DNA of 64,000 nt from Eublepharis macularius (GCF_028583425.1 NC_072800.1:93093001-93157000); one strand, 5' to 3'. Numbered from the stretch's first letter, positions 33,139 to 45,318 are shown. The notes: a model not told the origin generated them from the letters alone. A program made the numbers and translations.

Positions 33139-33929
33139 GTCATAGGCCATTATTTGGAGGCACTTGCAGCCTCCATAGCTCCTGGCGAATGTGGAACCCC
33201 TGCTCCAAGTCAAGAGGACTTTTTCTCGCTCATCCAAATGAGAGTCTTGGTGGTTCAGAGGACAGGGAAGCATTTTGCTTGAGAGCTCGACTCTGAAGTG
33301 CTGGAGAGGCCGAAGCACTCCTATGGCACTTTGCGCCAGCGTTCCCTCTCAGTGAAACTGGGCTGCGAGGCAGTTAGCATGCCATGTGGCTGCTTTGTGG
33401 AGGGGACAGACCAGTTGCTGCTGTGCAAAATCCCGTGGGAAAGCGCTTTGGCTTGGCTAACACCCTGTTGAAATCAGGCCTGAAGTGTCTTGATTACCAA
33501 ACAAGATCCCTGGTAAGACACAGCTACGGGAGGTTCCGAGGTTCCCTTCTCCCTTGGAGGCCAGAACACGTGTTCATGCACGGTTGCTCACGGGGAAGGC
33601 GGGGACTGAAAGCCACCTGGAGGCCCAGTTCTCCCGCTGGCAGGCACCCTACATCCGGGCACATCAGTCCTCACGTAACGGAATGCTTCAGCAACTCAGA
33701 AAATACGCACAAGCAGCGTGGCGGGGGGATGGCAAAGGTAAAAACTTCTTTCCTCGATGTGATACTTTTTGATGATGTGAGGATCTTTTTTAAATATGGA
33801 GGGGCTGCCAGTCACCTGAACCCTCAACTGCAGCTCACGCAAGGGTTTTCAAACCTCCTAGTGGGGCCTGCAGAGCTCTGAGAATTACAGCTGAGCTCTA
33901 AATGACAGATTAGCCCCCTGGCAGAAAAT

Positions 33930-34245
33930 AGTACAGTCCAGTAGCCCCTTTAAGACTGACCAACTTATTTGTAACATAAGCTTTTGAGAACCGCAGCTCT
34001 CTTCATCAGATGCATCGTCAGCAGTTCTTGAAAGCTGCTGATGGATCTGACGAAGAGTGCTGTGGTCCTCAAAAGCTGGCGATGCATCTGACAAAGAGCA
34101 CTGTGGTCCTCGAAAGCTGACGATGCATCTGACAAAGAGCGCTGTTCTCAAAAGCTTATGCTACAAATAATTTGGTGAGTCTTAAAGGTGCTACTGGACT
34201 CTACTATTTTGCAACTACAGACTTACATGGCTAACTCCTCTAGCA
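33930..34245. repeat. Fold-back family 1 copy
   Basis: AGTCCAGTAGCCCCTTTAAG left arm, several CGAAAGCTGACGATGCATCT-type units, and right arm GGTGCTACTGGACTCTAC. Confidence 0.8.
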
Positions 34246-35529
34246 GAAAATAGCAGCTTTGGAGGGTGTACTTGGTCAGCACATCCTGCTGAGCTCTTCC
34301 TTCCCCATACTCCCCCCTCCCCAGGCATCTCCAGATCTCCAAGAGCTTCTCAACCAGGAGTTGGTAACCCTACCCCACATGCAGGAGGACTACCTCAAGC
34401 TTGACAAGTGCCTCTTTCGTTTGGCTCTCACTTTTATGGAAAGCTTTTGTGGCCTCCTGGTTTGACTTCCCCAAGCTATAATTTGTGATATTCTTTTCCC
34501 CTCTTGCATCCTTTTATAAGGCAGGTAAATTTTTGGGATTGTGTTTTGTCTGTAACTAAGTTTGCCATTTCCCTTCTCTTTGGCTGATTTGATGTTGGCT
34601 CTCTGTATAGCTCTATCCAGATCTGCTGTGTTACTTAACAGAAAAAGGGTGTAACTTTCCTACTTAACATTAAAAGCAATTTTGGTTAAGAAACCTCCTT
34701 TGTTGTGGCCGAGAAAGAGACTCTCACATGGGGTGGGAGATTGTAGAGGAGCAGTGGATTCCTGTCTGGTCCTACGCTGGGGGTGGGTGGCTGTATCTTC
34801 ACACCACAGGGTTTTGTCTTCATAGCTCCTGAAAGATAATTTTATTTTGAGAGTGAAAGACTCCGGGCTGTTCTGTTGGGTGCGCCTGATGGTGTGTGGC
34901 AAATTGTCTGCTCCCAATGTGTTTTGAGGTGCTGCAAAGGCCAAAGCTCTTGAGGGCCAGCCTGAATATTCATGGAGTTTTCCCACAAAGAACCTCAGAA
35001 GAAGCAACCACTCTCACAGCGACGCTCTGATTCCGCCTCCTTCCTGGGAACGCCTTTGCCAAGAGCAGAGGAAGGACCGTGCGGAAGATGGCCTCCCTGG
35101 AAGTAGCATCAGCAGCTGCTGGAAATGAAGGGGTCTCCGGTTCAGTCTGAGCCGCCCCCTCGCTTGGCAAGTTGCAAAAGAGGCTCCGTTTCATTTCAGC
35201 CCTTTCTTTTAAAATGATCAGCCACAGAGTAATGAGGCCTTGGACCTCAGTTTTCACATGTGAAACCTGCACCCTGTTGTCCCCTTGGCACACCTTCTCT
35301 TTTAAACTCAGGCCTTTGCATTGTTACCCCTGACTTAGCTTTGTTGTGAGAATATTCTGCATTCTGAGGAATTCCTCCATGAGACCATACTGCTGAAATG
35401 GCTAAGAGCACCTTCCACGTACAGGCTGGTTCATGCGGGCTGTTCTCTACATGGGTTTGTAACCCCCAAACATGATCTCATCAACAAACTCAGAGAGCCA
35501 GCCTCTTTGGCACTTTGCGTGGGAGGAAA
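34246..35529. other. Intergenic sequence without recognised genes
   Basis: One MITE family A fragment at about 34315-34370; otherwise unique, with no gene evidence. Confidence 0.45.
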
Positions 35530-36300
35530 GAGTCCAGTAGCACCTTTAAGGCTAACCAACTTTATTGTAGCATAAGCTTTCGAGAACCACAGCTCTCTTT
35601 GTCAGATGCATCTGTCAGCTTTCAAGAACCACAGCTCTCTTCGTCAGATGCAACTTTATTGTAGCATAAGCTTTCGAGAACCACAGCTCTCTTCGTCAGA
35701 TGCAACTTTATTGTAGCATAAGCTTTTGAGAACCACAGCTCTCTTCCTCAGATGCAACTTTATTGTAGCATAAGTTTTTGAGAACCACAGCTCTCTTCCT
35801 CAGATGCAATATCAGCTTTCGAGAATCACTGCTCTCTTTGTCAGATGCACCTGTCGAAGAAACAGGCCCGGCACATCCATTGAGGTGGTGCCGGCAGCTG
35901 CCTCGGGCACTGAACTCTGAAGGAGGTGCTGTGCCAGCCCCCGACGAACCACCACCACCACCACCCCCGACCCAGAAGCCGGCTGCGTCCCTACTCGTCT
36001 CTCCACCCCTTCACCACTGCTGCCTGCCTCGGCTCAGCTCTCGGCGAGCCAGGCGCCCAGGTGGCGTGGCAGGGAGCGGGGAAGTGGGCCGCCTCCCTAC
36101 CCCTTCACCACTGCCGCCTGCCTCAGGTGAGGGTGCGCTTCTGTGCGATGATGACACAAGTGACGTCATCACGCAGGGCCGGCGCATGCGCAAAGCGCAT
36201 GCACACAGGGCGAGGAGCACAAGTGGGCAACTTGCCTTGGGTGCCAGAAACCCTGGCACCGGCCCTGCGAAGAGAACTGTGGTTCTCAGAAGCTCTCACC
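35530..36300. repeat. Fold-back family 1 copy, interrupted
   Basis: Left arm and tandem 52-bp-type units to 35862, then a nested element (35863-36267), then a short continuation CGAAGAGAACTGTGGTTCTC. Confidence 0.75.
35863..36267. mobile_element. Second hAT-like family nested in a fold-back element
   Basis: Ends CAGGCCCGGCAC and GGCACCGGCCCTG approximate an inverted pair; 8-bp flanks CGAAGAAA and CGAAGAGA match at 7 of 8. The GC-rich interior has a (CCA)n run at about 35948-35965 and no transposase. Confidence 0.65.
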
Positions 36301-36842
36301 CAAGGGCTCATATTTCTGACTCTTCCCAGGCTAAATACCTGCAGAAAGGGGGCCGACGACATACAGGTGCTGCTAGCTGGCAGCCAGCTACCAGCAGGAT
36401 GTTACTGACTGTGGGTCCATTTGAACCGACAGGGTGTCTGAATTTTCGCATGGCCCAGACAAATGGCAGCATTCACTGTCTTTACTGAATTACGGTTTTA
36501 ACCTCCACAAAACAGCCCAATGGACTGGCCGTGGAAGGAACAAAGAACTTGCCTGACTAAATTCACAGTGGTGCACACTCCATCAAGCCTGGTACTAGGG
36601 GTCAGCATATTTAAGCTTCTCTCAGGCAGTGGACCCAGCGCCAGTGAGAAGCCCCCAAACGGACAGCTGACGCTGGAGCAGTCGATACTGGACGGACTCG
36701 GGGGACCAAGAGAAAAAGGAGGAGCGGCAGCTGTGTACAAAAAAGGTGGCAGCTGGCTGGGAAGGTGCAGAATTGAGCAGAGGCCCATCAAGTGGCACAA
36801 TATAAGGGGCGTGGGTCTCATCCGTCCACCGACTCATTGGCT

Positions 36843-36983
36843 GCTTCCACACACGTTGGATAATCCACTTTCAATACTCTTTAGTGAACATTTGAAACTG
36901 ATTTTCCATGTGTGGAACAAAAAATCCACCTCAAAAGGATTGCGAAAGTGCATTGGAAGTGCATTATTCAACGTGTGTGGAAA
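36843..36983. repeat. Palindromic MITE
   Basis: Left arm GCTTCCACACACGTTGGATA and right arm ending TTCAACGTGTGTGGAA, with further internal symmetry around CACTTTCAAT. Confidence 0.75.
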
Positions 36984-37582
36984 TGGCCTCTGTGTTGTCC
37001 ATGTACAACACAATGTGGCATGTTGGGAATGCTGGTGAAGGGGAATTGTGCAGAGTCTGAGGTACCCGTTTTGCAAGTCAGCTCGCATGTCCCGTTTGCA
37101 CAATGGCTTGACCTACTCTGGAGCAGCTTTCAGAGGCATGCACAACAATGGTTGAGTTGCAATTGAGTGCATGCTGAAGGAACTCCATAACTATGACAAA
37201 GTATGCACAGGTGGTCTCTCAATAGGCCACTGGGGGTCTGCAAACTGGGGACTTCAATAGCTTCTGGAACAGGGGAAGAATGTCGTTCACTTACATTTCA
37301 GGTGTTTTTCAAGGTGTTTTCTTTCCAATCTCTTCAATCAGTTACAGACACAATTTGTGACTTCTTGTTCTTTGCTAGGCCAGCTATGACATTTCTCGAA
37401 TAAGTCGTTCATTATCACTTCTTGCAGGGAGTGGAAATTAGATACCGATTGTCTTTTTTGCAAGCAAAGCCACGACTCTTTTTAAAAATAATACGATGAT
37501 CATTTCAACACATTCCTATTATAAGTGGAGGCGATCCACTCACGGCTTTTCCAGCATCTCCTGTGTAATAACCCCCACTTAG

Positions 37583-38035
37583 GGTCAAGCTAGACGTGCA
37601 GGTTTTTAAAGAGTTGGGTCCGGGTTCTCCAAACCTAACTCGGGTTCCCTGCAGCAGCACGGCAGCTGTGGGGAATGGCTGTTTAAAAAATAAAGGAGAG
37701 GCCAAACGGCCTCAGAACACCAGCACAGGGGGAAGAAGAGCTTCCGCCTCCTCCCACAAGCCATTTCGTGTCAAAATAGTGGGTGGGGGCATTTCCCTGC
37801 TTTTACTGCTCTACCAGAAAACTCCATGTGGAGCAGCAAAAAAAGACACACACACACACACACACCGCTCACTATTTGGAAAATAACACGAGAGGGGAGA
37901 CAAGGAGCCTTTCCTCCCCCCACAGAGGCACCCTGAGGCTGTTTGGACTCTCCTTTATTTTTGAACAGCTATTCCCCGCAGCTGTTGTGCGGCTGTAGGG
38001 AACCTACAGTTTGACTTGACTTGCATGTCTAGCCC
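37583..38035. repeat. MITE family B copy
   Basis: Inverted ends AGGGTCAAGCTAGACGTGCA and TTGCATGTCTAGCCCTGAC; both inner halves carry TTTAAAAAATAAAGGAGAG-like sequence or its complement. A (CA)n run lies at about 37845-37865. Confidence 0.7.
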
Positions 38036-38714
38036 TGACTTCGTTCAAGCACACGTTCACAACCACAAGGGCTAGGAACTTATGTAAAAAGCGAAACCGA
38101 GCAGCTCAAAAATCTGAGTCCTGCATCCGACACTACATTTTTCTGCACTTCTGCAGATGGCAGCGTAGATTTAAAAGGACGTCATAAGCCAGGACTTAAA
38201 GGCCAGAGGGTTTGGGACACGGACATTCCTCAGGCAGACCAAGCCCGCCCAGGGCCTCTTGTGTGAGACAGTCACATCACCCCCTGCCAGCATTTCCCAG
38301 ATGTCCAACAGATGTTGCATTTTTTTTTAAAGGAGGCTGCATCCCGAAGCCATTCTCTGAAGTCAGATCAACTTAATCATTTGCAGAAAGGCTGCATGAA
38401 TCATGCCAGGGAATATCCTGAAAAGTCAGAGAGGCTGTTCGTGCACAGAAAGATTCCAGGGGAGAAGAGGCTGAACAGTCACGGGAAGTGCCCAGAGGTG
38501 GTGCCTGCTGCAAAGGAGATTGGGCAAAGAATGGCGCCTGGCAAATCGAAGGGTGTGTCCAGAATCCCTCTGCCAGGCTCACAAACGTACCTGCCCCCTT
38601 GCTCTCTCCCCAGGCTGCCCAAGTAGCCCCTTTATACAAACCAGGGTGGAGGGATCTCATATACATCACACAAGTCTTGGTAATGGAACACGTACGCCCT
38701 TCTTCCTTTGGCCA

Positions 38715-38885
38715 CTCTCAGTGTGGTGTAGTGGTTAGAGCCAGGTTCCACTCCCCACTCCACCATGAAGCTATCCAGGTGAGCTTGGGCCAGTCACAGT
38801 CCTCCACAGGGTTGTTGTGAGGATAAAATGGAGGAGAGGGAACCAGATACATTGTTGCCTGAGCTGTCTGTTGGAAGGGAGGGAT
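38715..38885 (+). repeat. tRNA-derived SINE
   Basis: GTGTGGTGTAGTGGTTAGAG A-box head, CTTGGGCCAGTCACAG, and GGGTTGTTGTGAGGATAAAA. Confidence 0.75.
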
Positions 38886-38959
38886 ACAAACATGACAGAC
38901 TTAATACTACAACATCTGAGTAAATGTTGCAGGGTATAAGCTTTTATGAGTCAAAGCTC

Positions 38960-39215
38960 ACTTTGTCAGATAGTAAAGAGTCCAGTGGCACCTTTAAGAC
39001 TAACCAACTTTATTGTAGCATAAGCTTTCGAGAACCACAGCTCTCTTCGTCAGATGCACCATCAGCTTTCGAGAACCACGACTCTCTTCATCATCTGACA
39101 AAGAGAGCTGTGGCTCTCGAAAGCTTATGCTACAATAAAGTTGGTTAGTCTTAAAGGTGCCACTGGACTCTTTACTATTTTGCAACTACAGACGAACAGG
39201 GCTAACTCCTCTGGA
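38960..39215. repeat. Fold-back family 1 copy
   Basis: A nearly complete hairpin: AACCAACTTTATTGTAGCAT with CAGCTCTCTTCGTCAGATGC on the left, and the complements on the right, ending TAACTCCTCTGGATC. Confidence 0.85.
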
Positions 39216-39559
39216 TCTTGTCAGATAGGAAGAGTATCTTTGAGGAGCCTTTTCTCGGCTCGCTTTGTCAGCCTTAACATTGCCCCCTCCTATCTGTAGC
39301 CACACACACACACACACACCCATGACATTTGACCAGCATCCATCCGGAGCCATTTTTTAAAGGTTGTGGTCTGTTGGGGTGAGTTGTGGATCCAGGTGGA
39401 TGTTACGGAGGAAATCCACAAGATGGCAGCTCTTTTTGGCACAAGATAGATTCTGCAACATTTGTAAAGAATTTTCCCCTAATCTCAAAGATTAAGATTG
39501 GGGAGAAATGATACTATGACATTTTTAGTTAGGCCATTTTAACAGAACAATTTAAAACA

Positions 39560-39640
39560 AAACAACAACAACGTTTGATTTATATACTACCCTTCAGGAC
39601 AACTTAATGCCCACTCAGAGCAGCTTACAAAGAATGTTAT
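39560..39640 (-). repeat. SINE 3'-end fragment
   Basis: (AAC)n, TTTGATTTATATACTACCC and CCCACTCAGAGCAGC. Confidence 0.6.
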
Positions 39641-39854
39641 TAGGGTATTCCTTAAAGATACCCGAAAAGGCTTTTCATAAAGCTGAAAATATATACAGGC
39701 CATCTTTGCTGAAATCAAGAGAAGGATGGGGTTAGAATCAACAGCTTTTACAGACAGGTGAGACAGGTTATTTGCCAGCACTGACATCTCCTGTCTGATA
39801 TTCCTAAATGCAAGTTAAAACCTGTATATGCCTTTAAATGTTTTAGAAAGCCTT

Positions 39855-40125
39855 AAGGGCAAGATTCGAGCCCAGTAGCACCTTAAAAAAGATTTCCAGA
39901 GTATAAGCTTTCAGGAGTCAAAGCTCCCTTTGTGAGATGCAAGTCTCTTACTTTCCTACTTGTATCTGATGAAGGGAGTTTGACTCTTGAAAGCTTCTAC
40001 CCTGGAAGTCTGGCTGGTCATTAAGGCGCTAGTGGACTTGAATCTTTTGAGAGTCAAAACTCCCTTTGTCATATGACTCAACTGGACTCTTCAACTGGCT
40101 CTTCAGCTGCAGACCAACATGGCTA
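39855..40125. repeat. Fold-back family 2 copy
   Basis: AGCCCAGTAGCACCTTAAAA left side; GAAGGGAGTTTGACTCTTG and CAGACCAACATGGCTACCC right side. Confidence 0.7.
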
Positions 40126-40444
40126 CCCACCTGAAACGAAAAGCCTTAAGGATCTGTTGGTTGATAGCAGAGGTAGAACACATTCTTCTGATCTATCTTC
40201 TGTCTTAAGAGGGAGGGACCTTACTGGTACTTTCCCCCTGTTTATTTCAGTGTCTGCAACCATTATCTGAGGCCTTGGTTTTCTGAAAACTCTACAAACA
40301 CGAGGAGATATATCAAGGCTTTTGCTAATCGCAACACCAAGGGAGTAACCTATGTTGCGCAAAGTCTCTGTACATTAATATATATTGTGGTATGACTACA
40401 AGTAAGGTTGCCAACAGGCCAGGAGAAAAACATCTTGTAATCGA

Positions 40445-40685
40445 TGCTTGTTTTATTTTTAATTTATATCATGCTTTTCTAGACGATTGGGACCCAAAGG
40501 GGCTTTTTACATAGCCCTCTCCTCTTCTACCTTATCCCCACAACAACAAGCTTGTGAGGTGGGTTAGGCTGAGCAATTGTGGCAGAGCCAAAGTCACCCA
40601 GCTGGTCTCCATGGTAGATTCAAACCGGGCTGTCCCAGATCCTAGACTGACTCTCTGACCTGCATGCCCAGCCGGCTCAATGTGT
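40445..40685 (-). repeat. tRNA-related SINE
   Basis: Reverse copy: CCCCACAACAACAAGCTTGTG, AGTCACCCAGCTGG and GATTCAAACCGGG. Confidence 0.65.
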
Positions 40686-40811
40686 AGAAATGGGCAGCTG
40701 ATACGTCCTCACTGGCCCTAAATAGCAGCACTTGGTAAATAACATCCTATTAAGCCTCTATTAAAGAGACAGGACTTTTTCTCCAGGCAGTTAGCAATCC
40801 TAACATACTGA

Positions 40812-41092
40812 GAGTTATAGATCCAGAGGAGTTAGCCATGTTAGTCTGTAGTTGCAAAATAATAAAGAGTCCAGTAGCACCTTTAAGACTAACCAACTTT
40901 ATTGTAGCATAAACTTTTGAGAACCACAGCTCTCTTCGTCAGATGCATCTGACGATGCATCTGATGAAGAGAGCTGTGGTTCTCGAAAGCTTATGCTACA
41001 ATAAAGTTGCATCTGACGAAGAGAGCTGTGGTTCTCGAAAGCGTATGCTACATTAAAGTTGATTAGTCTTAAAGGTGCAACTGGACTCTTAT
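40812..41092. repeat. Fold-back family 1 copy
   Basis: GATCCAGAGGAGTTAGCCAT start, central GATGCATCTGACGATGCATC symmetry, and right arm with two 52-bp units. Confidence 0.85.
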
Positions 41093-42116
41093 ACCAAGAG
41101 TTGAGATCACAAAATCTTTATTAAGACTCGAAAGATGCAAGCTTCGCTTGTCCAACCCTTTTCTGCATTGAAACCCATGCAGCAAATGATCTACGATTAT
41201 GAATAGCTGAGATGATTTGAACATCTGGAATCCAGCTTCTCAGAGACTGACAAAGACATTTTTCTGACCTTTAAAAACTTTGGTACCTCTGAGCTTGAAG
41301 GGGGATTTAAATTATTAGATGGCTGTAATGTGACATATTCACTTTGGCTTTAAAATTCAATTAATATTTGCCAGGATGAAGCTTTCTGTTCTTCATTCTG
41401 ATGAGGAACCGCAGGTGAATTTAATCTTGGCATACAGATGTTAAACCTTTTTGGTTCTCTTATCAGAACCAGGGCGCACTTCTTACTGTAACGTTCTGTG
41501 TTGGGATCTTGTAGCGCCTGCATCGTGTTTGACTTCAATTACACAATCAATTTTTCTTAGTTATTCTCAGGCTTTCTGAGAGCATTTCTAGCCATGTGTT
41601 TTATGAAGGATTTGTGTGTGTGCATGTGTGTGTGTTGAATTCTGAAGATACCTCCTTGAACTCAGATAAGACAGAAATGATGCTTGTTGGAAAGGCAGAG
41701 CTCTTGAAGGACATGGGGAGTATAATGTTCTGTGGAGTTCATCTGACCCTTGCGGTATCAATTAACAGTCTAGGGGTTATACTGGATCCAGCGCAACTGC
41801 TAGAAAAGCAAATTAAGGCAGCTGCAAAAAATGTTTTCTAGAACCCCATTCTAGCCTAGAAGACGGCCCCCGACCCCACCATGGCCAATCTGGCCTCCTG
41901 GATCCATGTCATGGTAACATCAAGGCTTGACAACTGTAATGCAGCTTGGTTATGAGCCAGCAGGAGCCTGAATATTATTCCCATTCTGCAGTCATTCCTA
42001 TCAGTTGCCAAGCTCAGCTCAAGGTATCGACTATCAGATACAAAACTCTACAAGGCCTTGGTCCATCTATCTACGGGACCACCTCCCTCCCTATATTCCA
42101 CCATGGCAGCTTTGCT

Positions 42117-42987
42117 TTGAGAGCCAGTTTGGTGTAGTGGTTAAGAGCGCGGGACTCTAATCTGGAGAACCGGGTTTGATTCCTCACTGCTCCACTTGAA
42201 GACAGCTGGGTGTCCTTGGGTCAGTAACAGCTAGGGATGCCAGACCCCCAGGGGGATTCCCCACCGCCCCTACTTACCTGGCCAGCACAGGGTGCGCACC
42301 TTCCGTGCGCGCTTCCCTGTGGCGCTGTGCGCTTCCATGCGCAGCAGCCGCCTGGATCAGGCCTGTTTTGGCCTGGATTGGGGCTGCTGCGGAGCGCAGG
42401 AGCGCTTCTGCCCTCCACAGCAGCCAAAAACACATCCTTTTCGGCCAAATCGGGCTCGTTTCGGGCCTGTTTTGGGCCGTTGCAGAGCGCAGGAGTGCTC
42501 CCACGCTCCACAATGGCTCAAAGTGGGCCCGATCCGCACCAAAAGAGGTGCAAAGCCCAATTTGTGCCAAAACCAGTGCGTTTTGGGCCGCTGCGGAGGG
42601 CAGGAGTGCTCTCACGCTCCGCAGTGGTCCCAATCTGAGCCCCTGAGGAGTGCGGGCACGCTCCCAGGGGCCGCATGATGACGCCACTCCCCCCCCACTC
42701 ACACCAGAGGTAAGTGCCAGGAGCCAGTCCCCCGCCGGGAGGTTGAGAGGGCCTGGCAACCCTAGTCACAGCTCTCTCAGAGCTCTCTCAGCCTCACCCA
42801 CCTCACAGGGTGTTTTGTTGTGGGGATAATAATATACTTTGTAAACCGCTCTGAGTGGGCAGTATGGATGAGAGCTTTCTGCGCGCCGTTTGTTTAGTTA
42901 ACGTGCCTTAACTAAAACCCAATATTAAGTTGTCCTGAAGGGCAATGTATAAATCAGTTGTTGTTGTTGTTGTTGTTATCATTATTA
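42117..42987 (+). repeat. tRNA-derived SINE inserted in the L2-like LINE, itself split
   Basis: GGTGTAGTGGTTAAGAGCGC A box and GGTTTGATTCCT B box, body to 42230. It resumes at about 42770 (CACAGCTCTCTCAGAGC) and ends in a (GTT)n tail. About 60 bp of extra sequence lies at 42861-42925. Confidence 0.75.
42231..42768. repeat. MITE family C copy nested in the SINE
   Basis: Ends AGGGATGCCAGACCCCC and GGGCCTGGCAACCCT; flanked by AACAGCT and CACAGCT. The GC-rich interior repeats GGAGCGCAGGAGCGCTTCTG-type units. Confidence 0.7.
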
Positions 42988-43510
42988 GCTGAACAGGGCC
43001 CTCTGCAGGTGCCACCTTGCACGTGGGCAAAATCAACAGCTGCCTGTACATGTGGCCTCCACTTTCTGGAATGGTCTACCTGAGGAAGTTAGGAAAGCCC
43101 CCGCTCACCTGGCCTTCTGTAAATGATGCAAAACCAAATTATTCAAGAGGGCTTTTTACTCAGATGGGAGGGCTGGACTGTAAGAAAGTGGCCTCAAGAG
43201 ATGTGTGAGTAAAGGGATAGGAAGATACTATACTACTGTTGCTGTAAATATTGAGAGACCATGGACTCCACTGCTATTGCTATAAGTATGATTCTACTCA
43301 GAAGCTCCCATAAGAATTACTTGTGCTCCATTTCAGCATTTCTTCAGCTCTGTATTGGCTTTCTGCTAGTTTTAAAGCGTTGCAAATTGGCATATATGTA
43401 TGTACCCTAATACATTGTTTATTGAGATGTCTTTGAAATTGATTGTACTAACTCACACTGTGTAATCTGCCTTGCGTCTCAGTGGGAAAGGCAGACTAAA
43501 AACAATATAA

Positions 43511-44829
43511 ATACTATTATTATTAACGATTGATAAACTAAAGATTAGTTAAAACCTGGTTATAGTTTTGCAAATATATTGGTGTTGTTGATACCTCATA
43601 AGTTTAATTGCCTTTTTTGCCTTTAGGTAACGGCAAATTAGTGTTTAGACATTTAAACTTGTGTGTTTGTGGCTAGTATTAAATCTGTGACTACTGTCTC
43701 TGAAATTTCTAATGATGTTACGGTCAGCTATCAAGTTTTGCTTTCGTGGTCTCTGTGTGATTTTTATGTTTATCGGCTGATGCTTTTTGAAATGAATTTG
43801 TTATGCGCAAAAGTTTGCGCCTCTGTGGTTTGTTCTCCCTCTTCTGACCAACCACAATAAAAAAATTTAAAATAAAGATCCTGGAGTCCTCTTTTGGAAT
43901 TGAAGCAAAACAGATGGTTTAATTAAGCCGGTGGATGAGCTTTTTTCTTACACAAAAGTAGACGGTCTCCTTGTGTGCAAAAGCTCATCAAAATTACAAT
44001 AGAAGTGCAGAGCAATTAATACTTTCAGATAATCATAACAATATTACAATATTCTAATATTTGTTATCTTATTGGCTCGTAAGGTATCTAGGGTCAGTTC
44101 TGATTTGAAGATGCAATTCTGGGTTGGCCCCTCTACTTGGGGGAATTCCAAATCTTGCAACCCCCTTATCTTGCCCTCAATTTGGAAGGACACCTGCTAA
44201 CCTCTCACCTACTTTCTTCTGGGCGTAATACTTTCAATGGCTCCAATGAGTCTCAATCTGGCAGCCTTGGTACCCTCTGATATCTGAAGTCTGTGGGTAG
44301 GAAGGGATGTTTTCCCCATCTGTGCCCTTTCCCCCAGTTTCTTCTCAGCCTTAAAGAAATAAGGCCACGGGTGGCCAAAACCAGCTTGCTGCATCAAATC
44401 AGTTTTCTACAAAAGGCTCTCTGGTACTGATTCCTATTGGAATCTTATAGAATAATATAACATATGCGTAATATTTCATAAGTGCAGCTCTACAAGCAGT
44501 ATATTATTAGTCCTCAGTTCTTGCAGAGTTTCAGCATACTTCTCTTGGTCTTCTTGTTTCAAGTGTCATATTCTTACAGGTTGCATTCCAAATACTACAT
44601 TGGCTCCTGAGCGTAGAAAGAAGTGCAAGGCATATAAGTGATATATAAAAGTAGTATATAAAATCCCTTTCTTCAAATCTATATCCATCAAATTTGGGGT
44701 TAGGTTTTTTCCTTGCATTCTCTTGTATGTTTTATTTCGATGCTTCTCAGCTGCCGTGCACACATTTTACATGCAGAATGTACCAGTGGTGCAAATATTC
44801 CTGCTCCATCCCCAAAGCCTATTGGCTGC
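43511..44829. other. Intergenic AT-rich sequence
   Basis: No gene recognised. It lies downstream of the candidate minus-strand coding unit; an AATAAA-type signal read on the plus strand is at about 43855. Confidence 0.4.
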
Positions 44830-45318
44830 CTACTGGCTCGGCTTGCTAATTTTCACTCCACGGTCCAGAGATACTTTGAGGAAAGAGCGAGTATAGGATC
44901 TGAGGTCAGGGCCTGAGTAGACAAGGAAGCCCTCTGGGGTCGCTTCCCATGCTGTGATACGGGCATCCAGTGGCACCTGCTTGAGCGGCGCAGCTTCTTG
45001 AAAGAAGCCAAATATGTTCTCCATTCCATCATAAGTCCAGAAGACTGACAGATGCCAGGTGCCGGAGACCCATTCTCCTCTCACCGCCTCCCATCCCGAG
45101 GAAACCGCTTGTGTGGGCGACAAGGCCTGAGACTGACACACACATGAGCTCGGGATGGTCACCCGGGGGGTCCCACCACCAGCCTGCTTGCCTTGCGTGG
45201 CACACACGTGTGGGCTTGGTATGTTCGTGTCTTGAAAGCATCGATGCCCCAGCCTTGAGGATCAAAGGCCCAGGGAGTGGAACAGATGGAGTAGCAGCTG
45301 CTGTCAATGGAAATCAAG
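44830..45318 (-). CDS. Candidate two-exon coding unit of unknown identity
   Basis: On the minus strand a pyrimidine tract ending CCTCCTTGCAG precedes an open segment at 45318-45192 (42 codons, with DSSCYSICSTPWAFDPQ). It is followed by a possible GC-type donor (AAG|GCAAGC), a 65-bp interval ending in CAG at 45127, and a second open segment at 45126-44830 (98 codons, then TAG, with GTWHLSVFWTYDGMENIFGF). Phases match (0 to 0). Amino-acid composition looks protein-like, with alternating hydrophobic residues as in beta strands. I do not recognise the family. A weak start context with ATG at 45436 could provide the first codons. It could also be a decayed retrogene or chance. It lies in a unique stretch between repeats. 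Confidence 0.3.

Larger units (their letters stand above)
41630..43510 (+). repeat. L2-like LINE 3' portion, interrupted
   Basis: Degenerate ORF2 C-terminal coding sequence (CTCAGATAAGACAGAAATGA; CTACGGGACCACCTCCCTCC) runs to about 42116. It resumes at about 42988 (AGGTGCCACCTTGCACGTGG) and ends in the TGTAATCTGCCTTGCGTCTC tail. The layout matches the uninterrupted copy at 49370-49945. Confidence 0.75.

Noticed and set aside
42221..42769. Overlapping GC-rich open frames
   Set aside because: They are all inside a nested MITE with internal repeats.
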